Part shown: piece after piece, positions 45,179 through 53,445 of the stretch
Layout: every line of letters starts with the position of its first letter
Position numbering within the stretch: position 1 is the first letter of the stretch
Assembly (NCBI GenBank): GCA_002297045.1
Contig: DBJE01000013.1
Span: forward strand, 186,001 to 250,000
Reading direction: 5' to 3'
Length of the DNA: 64,000 nt
From: Caryophanales bacterium UBA784
Lineage (GTDB): Bacteria > Bacillota_I > Bacilli_A > RFN20 > CAG-288
The notes under the pieces: model-generated
The model's database searches: none
What the model was told of the DNA's origin: nothing
Seen by the model: only the letters and a program-made list of their open reading frames with translations
Made by a program: the position numbers and the translations under genes

Positions 45179-45205
45179 GGCCCGGCTTCCCGCCGGGCTT
45201 TTCTA
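45179..45205. terminator. Bidirectional terminator after glgA and the ECF S-component gene
   Basis: GCCCGGC, loop TTCCC, GCCGGGC with a TTTTCTACTTTTT tail on plus and an AAACAAAAA run on the other side, overlapping the end of the minus-strand gene at 45203. Confidence 0.85.
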
Positions 45206-45799
45206 CTTTTTCAGCCCCTTGGTCAATCGTGCTTTCCGGCTAAAAGGGTCTTCCCTGCCGTCTTTTTTTGCATAGCGGAAATAGGACTTAGCTAGAATAA
45301 TGTTCCTTATACCGATAATAGCCGCGGTAAGAAGAGAGATCAGAATCCGTTTGATGACCCGGACTAGGACAAAGGCAAGAGGATAGTCCCTGATTAAGGC
45401 ATCAAGGAATTCCACTGCTGTATTGGCAAGGGAGGTGAATAAGGAGGCAAGGAGCAGGACGGAGAAGTAGATAACCGGATGAAGAAACAAAGAATCCTTC
45501 TTCTTCCGATAATAAACGCTGACAAGGCCGACAAGGAGGATGCGGAGGATTGGAGGAAGGATCCATAAAGGCGTAGTCGGGGTGAGGGTTCCGGAGAAGA
45601 CTTCGCCGAGGATCTGTCCGATGAAGACACACCTTAGTCCCTCCGGCAGGGAGAGGCAGGTCGTGAGGAAGATTGGGCTTAAGGAGGCAAAAGAAAGCTG
45701 TGCACCGCCGATACTGATGGTGAGCTTAGCGAGAATCAGGTAAAGGGCGGAAAAGACAGAGACAAGGCTTAGGCGGTATACGGCATTATATCTTCTCAT
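45203..45799 (-). CDS. ECF transporter S component (substrate-binding membrane subunit)
   Basis: The product of about 198 residues has five to six hydrophobic helices. It begins MRRYNAVYRLSLVSVFSALYLILAKLTI and holds ASLSPIFLTTCLSLPEG near residue 37 and GTLTPTTPLWILPPILR near 68, a pattern typical of ECF S components. The substrate is unknown; folate-type or another vitamin is possible. I chose the ATG at 45797-45799, 32 codons inside the longest frame, because the earlier part is non-hydrophobic and lies in a structured leader. AGGAAAG lies upstream, though not ideally spaced. Confidence 0.7.
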   Translation of the reverse strand: MRRYNAVYRLSLVSVFSALYLILAKLTISIGGAQLSFASLSPIFLTTCLSLPEGLRCVFIGQILGEVFSGTLTPTTPLWILPPILRILLVGLVSVYYRKKKDSLFLHPVIYFSVLLLASLFTSLANTAVEFLDALIRDYPLAFVLVRVIKRILISLLTAAIIGIRNIILAKSYFRYAKKDGREDPFSRKARLTKGLKK

Positions 45800-45972
45800 T
45801 CGGCACACTTTCCGGAGGCTGTCTCTTTCTTTTTTGCCCGGAGAGGAAACGACACCGCGGCAGGAAGTCTGCCTTCGCCTGTTCCCGCACTCCAAAGGGG
45901 ACAGTACTTTACGCGTCGTTTCCCAAAAGAAATTGTCTTTATTCTAGTTGTTTTCTTTTTGTTATTCAATCG

Positions 45973-46006
45973 AAAAAGCGGCTGCAGGAGGTCAGCCGCT
46001 TTTTAT
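45973..46006 (-). terminator. Terminator of the solute-binding protein gene
   Basis: AAAAAGCGGCTG, eight-base loop, CAGCCGCTTTTT: a perfect 12-base-pair hairpin with T-rich continuation, 21 bases after the stop of the gene ending at 46027. Confidence 0.88.
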
Positions 46007-46026
46007 CTGAGTCTGGTTAGACTTCT

Positions 46027-47448
46027 TTATAAGGCGTTGAAGGTATCGTCGAAGACGACTTTGTTTGCCTTTTCTCTGACTGTGGATTTGAACTTTTCTA
46101 CCGCGGCAGAGAAAGTCGACGTTCCTGCGAAATAGTCATGCCTGGCGTTCTGGATGCCTTCGTTGCAGGTCTGGTCGATGTCTGACATGGCATTCCTTGT
46201 AAGGTCGGCAGCAGTCTGTTCGAACAGGGCAATGTGGTTCTGTCCGCCAAGGAAATCAGACTTGTAATTGCTGTCTGTGGCCAGTTTATGCCTGGCTGAC
46301 TTGTTGTTCGTGTAATCTTCCGTTCCGCGGGTAATCTTCTCAGCGACATCCTTGTCGCATGTCCTAACCTTCCTGATGTCTTTGACGTCCTCAAGGTTGT
46401 CTGTCCCCTTCGCGGCGCAAATCCATGTTCCTCCCCAATAGTAGTTTGCCGGTCCGCGGACGACACGATATTTTCCGTATAGGCCGTTTCCGATTTCATA
46501 CTTTCCGCCTTCATTAATGGCTGTTTCCAGAGAGTTGTCTTTTAGGGTAAAGTTGATGCCCCAGGTGGAATAGAAGAAACCGAAGACATTCCCATCCGGC
46601 CCCTGATCTTTTGCCCAGTCATTGTCCCATAGGACGGTCTTGTGAGAATAACCGCTGTCGGTATATGTCTTGGTCTGTTTAATCCAATCCTTGATTTTTC
46701 CGTCTAAGGTTACAACACGATTTCCGTCATTATCATAATTCTTGACCCAGGAAGTCGACCTATTATTGGAGAAGGGACGATAGGCGTCATCATATCCGGA
46801 AATCCTGTAATGATTCTTTTCCTTCCTTTGTGCGGCAACGGCATCGAACTTTTCCCAGGTATCGATTTTGCTTTGGACTTCATTGGGATCGGAAGTTCCA
46901 AGTATCTCTTCGGCTAAGTCAGTACGATAGGCGAAGAGTCCAGGGGTGGCCTGCCAGGAGACACCTTTCAATGCACCGCCTTTCCCTTCACGGGTGTCGG
47001 TAGCGATGACTTTGGTGTAGTCGTACCTGTCAGCTAGATCACTGTCACTTAGACCGACATCATTCTTGACGTCTAGAGTGATATCATTGTTTGCATATTT
47101 CAGAGCATAGTCTGCTTCCCTGAGGAAGATATCAACCTTGTCATCGGCCTTTGCACTCGCCTGATTTTTCAGTAAGGTATCGAGGGCGTTCTGATATCCG
47201 TTGTTTTCGTTAGGGGTGATAACGAATTTGACGCGATTTCCGTTTTTCAGACGATAAGTACCATCACTCTCTTTAACGGGCTTCCCGTCTTCACCAAGCT
47301 TCCATCCGGTGTAATAATCGAGCAGCCGATTCTGGAATTCATCATTCCAGCATTGGATGTTGACGACTTTGGAGTTGTCCTTCTTACAACCTACTAATCC
47401 GGCGACTGATGCGGCTAAGACTAACCTACTGAGAATCTGCTTTTTCAT
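46027..47448 (-). CDS. Sugar ABC transporter solute-binding lipoprotein
   Basis: The 473-residue product is a family 1 solute-binding protein. It has a lipoprotein signal peptide with lipobox LVGC (lipidated C21), followed by VVNIQCWNDEF, the usual N-terminal strand. The two-lobed domain is polar and aromatic-rich with many Trp and Tyr, as in oligosaccharide binders. It is transcribed away from the GH94 gene and has TTGACA-17-TAAACT with a LacI-type operator just downstream. GGAGGAAAGAAAGG precedes the ATG. The partner ATPase and permeases lie at 50.2-53.4 kb on the other strand. Confidence 0.93.
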   Translation of the reverse strand: MKKQILSRLVLAASVAGLVGCKKDNSKVVNIQCWNDEFQNRLLDYYTGWKLGEDGKPVKESDGTYRLKNGNRVKFVITPNENNGYQNALDTLLKNQASAKADDKVDIFLREADYALKYANNDITLDVKNDVGLSDSDLADRYDYTKVIATDTREGKGGALKGVSWQATPGLFAYRTDLAEEILGTSDPNEVQSKIDTWEKFDAVAAQRKEKNHYRISGYDDAYRPFSNNRSTSWVKNYDNDGNRVVTLDGKIKDWIKQTKTYTDSGYSHKTVLWDNDWAKDQGPDGNVFGFFYSTWGINFTLKDNSLETAINEGGKYEIGNGLYGKYRVVRGPANYYWGGTWICAAKGTDNLEDVKDIRKVRTCDKDVAEKITRGTEDYTNNKSARHKLATDSNYKSDFLGGQNHIALFEQTAADLTRNAMSDIDQTCNEGIQNARHDYFAGTSTFSAAVEKFKSTVREKANKVVFDDTFNAL

Positions 47449-47532
47449 CCTTTCTTTCCTCCGTTTAATAATGCAGTTTCCATCGGTCCGATTGCCTAAG
47501 GCTCAATTTGAATCCTTTATGGTAGGGCTTTC

Positions 47533-47545
47533 GCAAACGATTTCG
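47533..47545. promoter_or_regulatory. LacI-family operator at the solute-binding protein promoter
   Basis: GCAAACGATTTCG is the same motif as the two sites at 47713 and 47736 with two changes. It begins six bases downstream of the -10 box of the minus-strand promoter. Confidence 0.7.
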
Positions 47546-47550
47546 ATAGT

Positions 47551-47579
47551 AGTTTAACAATCCGAAAAAATATTGTCAA
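47551..47579 (-). promoter_or_regulatory. Sigma-A promoter of the solute-binding protein gene
   Basis: On the minus strand TTGACA (complement of 47574-47579), a 17-base spacer, and TAAACT (complement of 47551-47556). Confidence 0.82.
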
Positions 47580-47670
47580 CTAAATTTTGAAACTTTTTTG
47601 CCTATCCAATAAAAAATAAATAAAAAAAGCCGATAAAATAAGGAATATTCTGTGAAAAAACAAATTTTAG

Positions 47671-47699
47671 TTGAAAAAAGGAAAAAAACACGATAGTAT
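47671..47699 (+). promoter_or_regulatory. Sigma-A promoter of the GH94-ABC-GH1 operon
   Basis: TTGAAA at 47671-47676, a 17-base spacer and TAGTAT at 47694-47699. Operators lie directly downstream. Confidence 0.78.
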
Positions 47700-47712
47700 A
47701 GTTTTGATAAGC

Positions 47713-47725
47713 GTAAACGTTTTCG
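47713..47725. promoter_or_regulatory. LacI-family operator, first copy before GH94
   Basis: GTAAACGTTTTCG, the LacI-family/cre-type core AAACGTTT, 14 bases after the -10 box, so at or just after the transcription start. Confidence 0.75.
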
Positions 47726-47735
47726 ATTAAATGCT

Positions 47736-47748
47736 GTAAACGTTTTCG
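47736..47748. promoter_or_regulatory. LacI-family operator, second copy before GH94
   Basis: An exact repeat of GTAAACGTTTTCG, 23 bases from the first copy, just before the ribosome binding site of the GH94 gene. Confidence 0.75.
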
Positions 47749-47766
47749 GAAATGGGAGGAAAACAA

Positions 47767-50193
47767 ATGAAATTCGGACACTTCGATGATGAAAAAAGAG
47801 AGTATGTCATCCAGACACCGCATACCCCTCTTCCCTGGATTAATTACCTTGGCGTCAACGATTTTCACTCTTTGATTTCTAACACTCTCGGCGGTTATTC
47901 CTTTTACAAGGATGCTAAGTTGCGACGGCTCACCCGTTACCGATACAATAATGTCCCACGTGATATTTCCGGACGACTTTTCTATATTAAAGAAGGGGAA
48001 GAAGTTTGGAATCCGGGATATCTTCCGTGCAAGACTCCCCTTGATTTCTATTGTTGCCGGCATGGCTTTAGTTATACGATTAGGGAGGGGGAAAAGAATT
48101 CTCTCTTGGTCAAAGTCACATCTCTTGTCCCGCTCCATGATGACTGCGAAGTCAACATAGTTGAGTTTAAAAATAAGTCTGATAAGGAAAAACTTTTTTC
48201 CTTTTATGCCGATGTCGAGTTCTGTCTCTATAATGCTGTCGACGATGCAAATAATTATCAACGGAATCTTAACCTAGCTGAAGTCGAGGTCGACGAATAT
48301 GCGATTTACCACAAAACAGAGTACCGGGAAAGAAGAAACCATTTCTGTTTCTTCTCAGGCTCGAGAAAACATGATGGCTTTGATACTGACCGGGATGTCT
48401 TTTTAGGCCTTGAGAACGGATGGGACCGTCCTAAGGCGGTCAGGGAAGGGAAGAGCTTCGCTTCCATAGTCCATGACTATTACCCCATGGCTTCGCACCG
48501 CTATGACATTATCCTCAAGCCTGGGGAAGAGACTAGTATTGTCTTAAGGCTTGGATATGTGGAAAACAAACCGGAAGAAAAATTCATCGACGAGAATGTC
48601 ATCAATAAAGAAAAAGCCTACCTTAGGCAGAAGAAGTATTCTTCCAAAGAACAGGTTGAAAGGGCAAAAGAGGAACTAAAAGAGTACTGGGATGGATTAC
48701 TTTCCCACTTCCAGGTATCTACTTTTGATCCCCGCTTTGACCGCATGGCCAATCTTTGGAATCAGTATCAATGCATGGTCACCTATAGGATGTCCCGTTC
48801 TGCTTCTTATTTCGAAACTGGCACAGGAAGAGGAAGGGGATTCCGTGATTCCTGCCAGGATCTATTAGGGTTTGTCCACAGGATTCCGGATAAAGCAAAA
48901 GAAAGAATTATTGACATTGCCTCTATTCAGTTTAAGGATGGCTCGACTTATCATCAATATCAGCCGCTTGATAAAAAAGGGAATGCCGATATTGGAAGTG
49001 GGTTCAACGACGATCCTCTCTGGCTTGTGGCAGCCACGGTTTCCTATATTAAAGAGACCGGCGACTACTCCATCCTTGATTATCCGACTCCCTTTGATAA
49101 TGAGAAAGGAAGCGAAAAGCCTCTTTATGACCACCTTCTTGTTTCTCTTGAGCATACAAGGAAGAACCTTGGACCCCATGGCCTTCCTCTTATCGGAAGA
49201 GCGGATTGGAATGACTGCCTGAATCTCAATTGTTTCTCTTCCAAGGACGGAGAATCCTTCCAGACAGTGGAGAACAAGGATACTCATGTCGCTGAATCGG
49301 TCTTTATCGCCGGAAGGTTCTCCCTTTACGGAAGAGAATTCGTCTCCCTGACCAAAAAAATCGGAAAGGAAGAAGACGGAAAAAGAGTCTTAGCCGCTCT
49401 GGAAAAAGTCGAGGAGGCTGTGGTGAAATATGGCTTCGACAAGGATGGGGGTTATTTCCTCCGCGCCTATGATGCCTATTCCCATGAAGTCGGTTCTTCT
49501 CGTTGTGAAGAGGGGAAAATCTATATCGAGCCACAGGGTTTCTGTACAATGGCAGGAATTGGAAAAGAACTTGGGCTTGGAAAGAAGGCGATAGCAGCCT
49601 GTTTTAAGTATCTTCTCGATGATTATGGAAGGGAGATTATCTATCCGCCTTATTCCCATTACCACATCGAACTAGGGGAGATTTCTTCCTATCCAGAAGG
49701 GGTAAAGGAAAACGGGGCTGTTTTCAATCATAACAACCCTTGGGTCATCCTGGCCTGTTGTAAGGAAGGAGAGAACGAGAAGGCGTTTGATCTTTATAAG
49801 CGCAATGCCCCTAGCTATATCGAAGAAAAGTCAGACGTACATAAGAGTGAGCCGTATGTTTATTCCCAAAGGATTGCCGGACGGAGTTCGCCAAAATATG
49901 GCCAGGCCAAGAATTCCTGGCTGACCGGTTCGGCGACCTGGTCCTTTGTTGCTTTAAGTCAGGGAATTCTTGGCGTTTTGCCTGATTATGACGGGCTAAG
50001 AATCAATCCCTGCCTTCCGAAAGAGAGGAAGAGAGTCAGGGTGAAGCGTCTTTTCCGAGGGCGTCTTTATCAGATTGAAAGGGATAATTCAGGCCTGGAA
50101 GAAAAGAAGATTCTGGTCAACGGAAAGAAAATCGAAGGAAATCTTATTCCTCTGCTGCAGGAAAAGAATATCTCGGTTAAAATCATTCTATAA
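47767..50193 (+). CDS. GH94 glycoside phosphorylase (cellobiose/cello-oligosaccharide phosphorylase type)
   Basis: The enzyme splits a beta-linked glucose disaccharide or oligosaccharide with phosphate, giving glucose-1-phosphate that can feed GlgC or glycolysis. The 808 residues have the GH94 layout: an N-terminal beta-sandwich, a helical linker, and an (alpha/alpha)6 barrel with TGRGRGFRDSCQDLLG near residues 351-366 and the catalytic acid in GFNDDPLW (D415 or D416). Mid-domain GRADWNDCLNLNC near 477-489 is also typical. I chose the ATG at 47767 because GGGAGG lies eight bases upstream; the ATG at 47752 overlaps that ribosome binding site. It is first in the operon with ATPase, permeases and GH1. 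There is no signal peptide. The linkage specificity is inference. Confidence 0.92.
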   Translation: MKFGHFDDEKREYVIQTPHTPLPWINYLGVNDFHSLISNTLGGYSFYKDAKLRRLTRYRYNNVPRDISGRLFYIKEGEEVWNPGYLPCKTPLDFYCCRHGFSYTIREGEKNSLLVKVTSLVPLHDDCEVNIVEFKNKSDKEKLFSFYADVEFCLYNAVDDANNYQRNLNLAEVEVDEYAIYHKTEYRERRNHFCFFSGSRKHDGFDTDRDVFLGLENGWDRPKAVREGKSFASIVHDYYPMASHRYDIILKPGEETSIVLRLGYVENKPEEKFIDENVINKEKAYLRQKKYSSKEQVERAKEELKEYWDGLLSHFQVSTFDPRFDRMANLWNQYQCMVTYRMSRSASYFETGTGRGRGFRDSCQDLLGFVHRIPDKAKERIIDIASIQFKDGSTYHQYQPLDKKGNADIGSGFNDDPLWLVAATVSYIKETGDYSILDYPTPFDNEKGSEKPLYDHLLVSLEHTRKNLGPHGLPLIGRADWNDCLNLNCFSSKDGESFQTVENKDTHVAESVFIAGRFSLYGREFVSLTKKIGKEEDGKRVLAALEKVEEAVVKYGFDKDGGYFLRAYDAYSHEVGSSRCEEGKIYIEPQGFCTMAGIGKELGLGKKAIAACFKYLLDDYGREIIYPPYSHYHIELGEISSYPEGVKENGAVFNHNNPWVILACCKEGENEKAFDLYKRNAPSYIEEKSDVHKSEPYVYSQRIAGRSSPKYGQAKNSWLTGSATWSFVALSQGILGVLPDYDGLRINPCLPKERKRVRVKRLFRGRLYQIERDNSGLEEKKILVNGKKIEGNLIPLLQEKNISVKIIL

Positions 50194-50222
50194 CACGTGG
50201 AGAGAAAAAGGAGAAACGAACC

Positions 50223-51482
50223 ATGGAAGAAGAAAAGAAAACGATAAGGGAAGAGACGAAAAAGCGGAAGAATTTCTTTGTCCGATTTAAGGAAAACCGA
50301 AGGGAGGAGAAGAAAAGAAAGGAAGAGGCAAAGAAGAAAATCGCCCTGGCCCTAGAGAAGGACAAGGAAGACAAGAATCCTGATCCCAAGGATGCCTATG
50401 TCTCCTTGCACAATATTAATAAGGTCTACGATAATGGCTTCCATGCGGTCCATGATTTCACCATCGACATCAAACAGAATGAGTTTATTGTTTTTGTCGG
50501 TCCTTCTGGCTGTGGCAAGTCAACTACCCTACGTAGGATTGCCGGTCTAGAGGATATTACATCGGGAACTTTGTACATCGACCATGAATTCAGGAACGAC
50601 GTTGCTTCGAAGGACCGGAATATTGCCAGGGTCTTCCAGTCCTATGCTCTCTATCCCCACAGGTCCGTCTATGACAACATTGCCTTCCCTCTCCATATCA
50701 GGCGCCTTCCGAAAGATGAAATCGACCGCCGGGTCATGGAAGCGGCAAAGATATTGCAGATTACTCCTCTTCTTGACCGGAAGCCTAAGGCTCTCTCCGG
50801 TGGTCAGAGACAGCGTGTCGCCCTTGGCCGGGCCATTGTCAAACACGCCAAGGTCCTTCTAAGGGATGAGCCACTCTCCAATCTGGACGCAAAACTTCGT
50901 GTACAAAGGCGCAGTGAGATCGTCAAGTTGCATGATAAGCTTAAGGCAACGACCGTTTATGTCACCCATGATCAGACGGAGGCTATGACTAGGGCGAGCC
51001 GGATTGTCATCAGGAAAGACGGCTATGTCCAGCAGATTGGGACTCCGATCGATATTTTCAACCATCCTTGTAATAAGTTCGTCGCTGGATTTATCGGTTC
51101 CCCGGCAAGGAACTTCTTCCCTGTAAGGTATAAAGACGGACGGATTACTTTTATTAACGGATTCTCCCTCACTCTTCCAAAGGAACTCTTAGCGGGGAAG
51201 GTGATTCCGGAAAAAGCCATTTTCGGAATCCGTCCTGAAGATATCTTTATTGCAGATGAATATCACGCCAGTCTCTATCCGGAAACAAAAGTGATGGCCA
51301 ATGTCATTTTAGCGGAGCTTCTTGGGAACGAATACTATGTCCATACCGATTTTGCCTATCAGGAAACGATTGCCAAATTCCCTTCCGATAAACACCTCTC
51401 CCACGGAGATAAAGTCAGCTTCTGCAGGAATCTAGCCCACTGCCACCTCTTCGACGAAAAAACCGAAAAGGCTTATTTCTAG
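50223..51482 (+). CDS. MsmK/UgpC-type sugar ABC transporter ATPase
   Basis: This ATPase energises the oligosaccharide importer. The 419 residues show Walker A GPSGCGKST at about 93-101, the ABC signature LSGGQRQRVALGRAIV near 187-202, and Walker B LLRDEP near 209-214, then NLDAKLR and a C-terminal TOBE-type domain. The last hydrophobic residue of Walker B is replaced by Arg, which is unusual. The first 55 residues are a Lys/Glu/Arg-rich extension not found in typical MsmK, which begin directly at the first strand (SLHNINKVYDNGFHAV). The start is ATG at 50223 with AAAGGAGAAACGAACC upstream, so the extension is probably real. The MsmE, F and G counterparts flank it. Confidence 0.93.
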   Translation: MEEEKKTIREETKKRKNFFVRFKENRREEKKRKEEAKKKIALALEKDKEDKNPDPKDAYVSLHNINKVYDNGFHAVHDFTIDIKQNEFIVFVGPSGCGKSTTLRRIAGLEDITSGTLYIDHEFRNDVASKDRNIARVFQSYALYPHRSVYDNIAFPLHIRRLPKDEIDRRVMEAAKILQITPLLDRKPKALSGGQRQRVALGRAIVKHAKVLLRDEPLSNLDAKLRVQRRSEIVKLHDKLKATTVYVTHDQTEAMTRASRIVIRKDGYVQQIGTPIDIFNHPCNKFVAGFIGSPARNFFPVRYKDGRITFINGFSLTLPKELLAGKVIPEKAIFGIRPEDIFIADEYHASLYPETKVMANVILAELLGNEYYVHTDFAYQETIAKFPSDKHLSHGDKVSFCRNLAHCHLFDEKTEKAYF

Positions 51483-51492
51483 GAGAAAAGTT

Positions 51493-52545
51493 ATGGCAAA
51501 GAATAGTCAATTGTCATTATGCGGAAAGCGGAACGGCAAAAAGCATAAGAGGATATCCTATGCCCGCTATGGCTATAGGTTTCTTCTTCCTTTTGCCCTT
51601 GTCTTTCTCGTATTCCAGTTTATTCCCCTTATCACGACGTTTATCTACGGCTTCTGCAACTATTATGAGGATGGGCTGAATACGGTTGGTCCTTCCTTTG
51701 CAGGGTTTGATAGGTTCAAGGTAATCCTTGGACCGGATTCTAACTTCTGGAAATACAGGGGCAATACAAGGATTATCTGGATTATCGGTTTCCTTCCTCA
51801 GGTAATCTGCTCCCTCCTTCTTGCCCTCTTCTTTACTTCCGAGCGACTGAAGCTGAAAGGAAAGCGGTTCTTCCAGACGGTTACCTATAGGCCGAATCTT
51901 GTCATGGCTTCCGCCTTTGGATACATGTTCCTTCAGTTCTTCTCCCAGGGCGGACCGGTCAATCAGATTCTTCAGGCGATGAAGATTGTCTCGACTCCGG
52001 TGATATTCAGGGAAAGCGCCGCCTGGCAGAGAGTGATTATCGCCTTAATCAATTTCCTCATGTGGTTTGGAAACACATCCATTCTTCTCAGGTCTGGAAT
52101 TATGGGTATAGATGAATCCCTCTTTGAGTCTGCCCGACTTGACGGGGCAAGCTCGTTCCGGATTTTCTGGAAAATTACTCTTCCGCTTCTTAGGCCAATC
52201 TTTGTCTACTTCCTGATTACCTCGATGATTGGTGGTATCCAACTCTTTGATGCCGCCCAGATCTTCACCTCCGGAACCGGCGGAGTCCAGGCAAAGAGCA
52301 GGACCATCAGGATGTATTTGTTTAACCTTGTTCAGCAAAAGCATAACTATGGTGAAGCAGGTGCAGTCTCCATCAGGCTTTTTGTAATAACCGGTCTTCT
52401 CTCCCTGATTGTCTTTAAGTTCAGGGTCCCGCACCAGAATTCGGAAAAAAGGGAAAAGCGGTCAAAGAACAAACGTCTTCGCTTTGAAGCTAAGGCAGAG
52501 AATGAAAAAAGAAAACGGGAAGAAAGGAAAGGGGTAAGCCGATAA
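51493..52545 (+). CDS. Sugar ABC transporter permease, MalF/UgpA type
   Basis: The 350-residue permease has six hydrophobic helices starting near residue 28 (YRFLLPFALVFLVFQFIPLI) and the EAA loop ESARLDGASSFRIFWKITLP near residues 213-232, which contacts the ATPase. A basic C-terminal tail (RSKNKRLRFEAKAENEKRK) of about 45 residues is longer than usual. GGAGAAAAGTT precedes the ATG. The downstream permease begins at its stop codon (TAATGG). Confidence 0.93.
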   Translation: MAKNSQLSLCGKRNGKKHKRISYARYGYRFLLPFALVFLVFQFIPLITTFIYGFCNYYEDGLNTVGPSFAGFDRFKVILGPDSNFWKYRGNTRIIWIIGFLPQVICSLLLALFFTSERLKLKGKRFFQTVTYRPNLVMASAFGYMFLQFFSQGGPVNQILQAMKIVSTPVIFRESAAWQRVIIALINFLMWFGNTSILLRSGIMGIDESLFESARLDGASSFRIFWKITLPLLRPIFVYFLITSMIGGIQLFDAAQIFTSGTGGVQAKSRTIRMYLFNLVQQKHNYGEAGAVSIRLFVITGLLSLIVFKFRVPHQNSEKREKRSKNKRLRFEAKAENEKRKREERKGVSR

Positions 52546-53441
52546 TGGAAAACAGAAAACTGCTTCAGGCAGGGCTGAAACGGCCCAAAAAGCTGAAATC
52601 CGATAAGCCTTTTCTCTATACGGAGCGCACATTCGTTTACATTTTTCTTATCCTTTTAACCATTCTTTGCCTCTTCCCCTTCTGGATTCTTCTTGTCAAC
52701 GCGACACGCTCCAACGCTGACATTAAAAACAGTTTTTCCCTTTGGTTCGGAGGGTCCCTTGCACAGAACTGGAACGGATTGAGGGGAAACGACCACATCC
52801 CTACCCGTACCGCCTTAGTCAATTCCATCTGGATTTCCTTTGTCTCGGCTATCCTGACTGTCTATTTTTCCGCACTTACTGCCTATGCGATTCATATTTA
52901 TAACTTCCGGGGAAAGAAATTTATTGCCGCCTTCATCCTTGCCATCAGGATGATCCCGACTCAGGTCTCTGCCATGGGGCTTGTCAGGATCTGTGCTAAA
53001 AGGGGATTGTATAACCAAATCTGGCTCATCATCGTCCCTGCCATCTGCACCCCGTCCGTCTATTTCTACAGGAAACAATATCTTGAATCCGTCCTTCCTT
53101 ACGAAATCGTCGAAGCTAGCCGTGTGGACGGGGCAAGCGAGCTTAGAACGTTCCATCAGATTGTCCTTCCTATCCTTAAACCGGCCATTTCCGTCCAGTT
53201 CATTTTTGCCTTTGTCGCTTCCTGGAATAATTACTTCAGGCCTGCTATGCTGTTAAAAGATTCTTCCGTCCGTACGATTCCTCTGATTATCGCCAATCTG
53301 AAGAATTCCGATCCTTCGGTCTTTGATCTAGGACAGATTTATCTTCTGATGGCAATCGCCGTCTTTCCGATGCTGATTATCTACCTTGTTTTTTCCCGTG
53401 GCATTTTGAAGAACCTGACCGCCGGGTCGGTGAAAGGCTGA
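52545..53441 (+). CDS. Sugar ABC transporter permease, MalG/UgpE type
   Basis: The 298-residue permease has six hydrophobic helices and the EAA loop EASRVDGASELRTFHQIVLP near residues 190-209. Residues 29-52 form the first helix (TFVYIFLILLTILCLFPFWILLV). Its start overlaps the stop of the upstream permease. It pairs with that permease as the membrane channel of the importer. Five bases separate it from the GH1 gene. Confidence 0.93.
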   Translation: MENRKLLQAGLKRPKKLKSDKPFLYTERTFVYIFLILLTILCLFPFWILLVNATRSNADIKNSFSLWFGGSLAQNWNGLRGNDHIPTRTALVNSIWISFVSAILTVYFSALTAYAIHIYNFRGKKFIAAFILAIRMIPTQVSAMGLVRICAKRGLYNQIWLIIVPAICTPSVYFYRKQYLESVLPYEIVEASRVDGASELRTFHQIVLPILKPAISVQFIFAFVASWNNYFRPAMLLKDSSVRTIPLIIANLKNSDPSVFDLGQIYLLMAIAVFPMLIIYLVFSRGILKNLTAGSVKG

Positions 53442-53445
53442 AAAG

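Noticed and set aside
45800..45960. THF riboswitch before the ECF S-component gene
   Set aside because: The leader has GGAG/CUCC pairing, but I cannot match it to the conserved core of the class, so it is reported only as an unassigned structure.
47471..47520. CRISPR array or phage attachment site in the gap between the binding protein and GH94
   Set aside because: No spaced direct repeats or duplicated tRNA end; the short repeats are operators.
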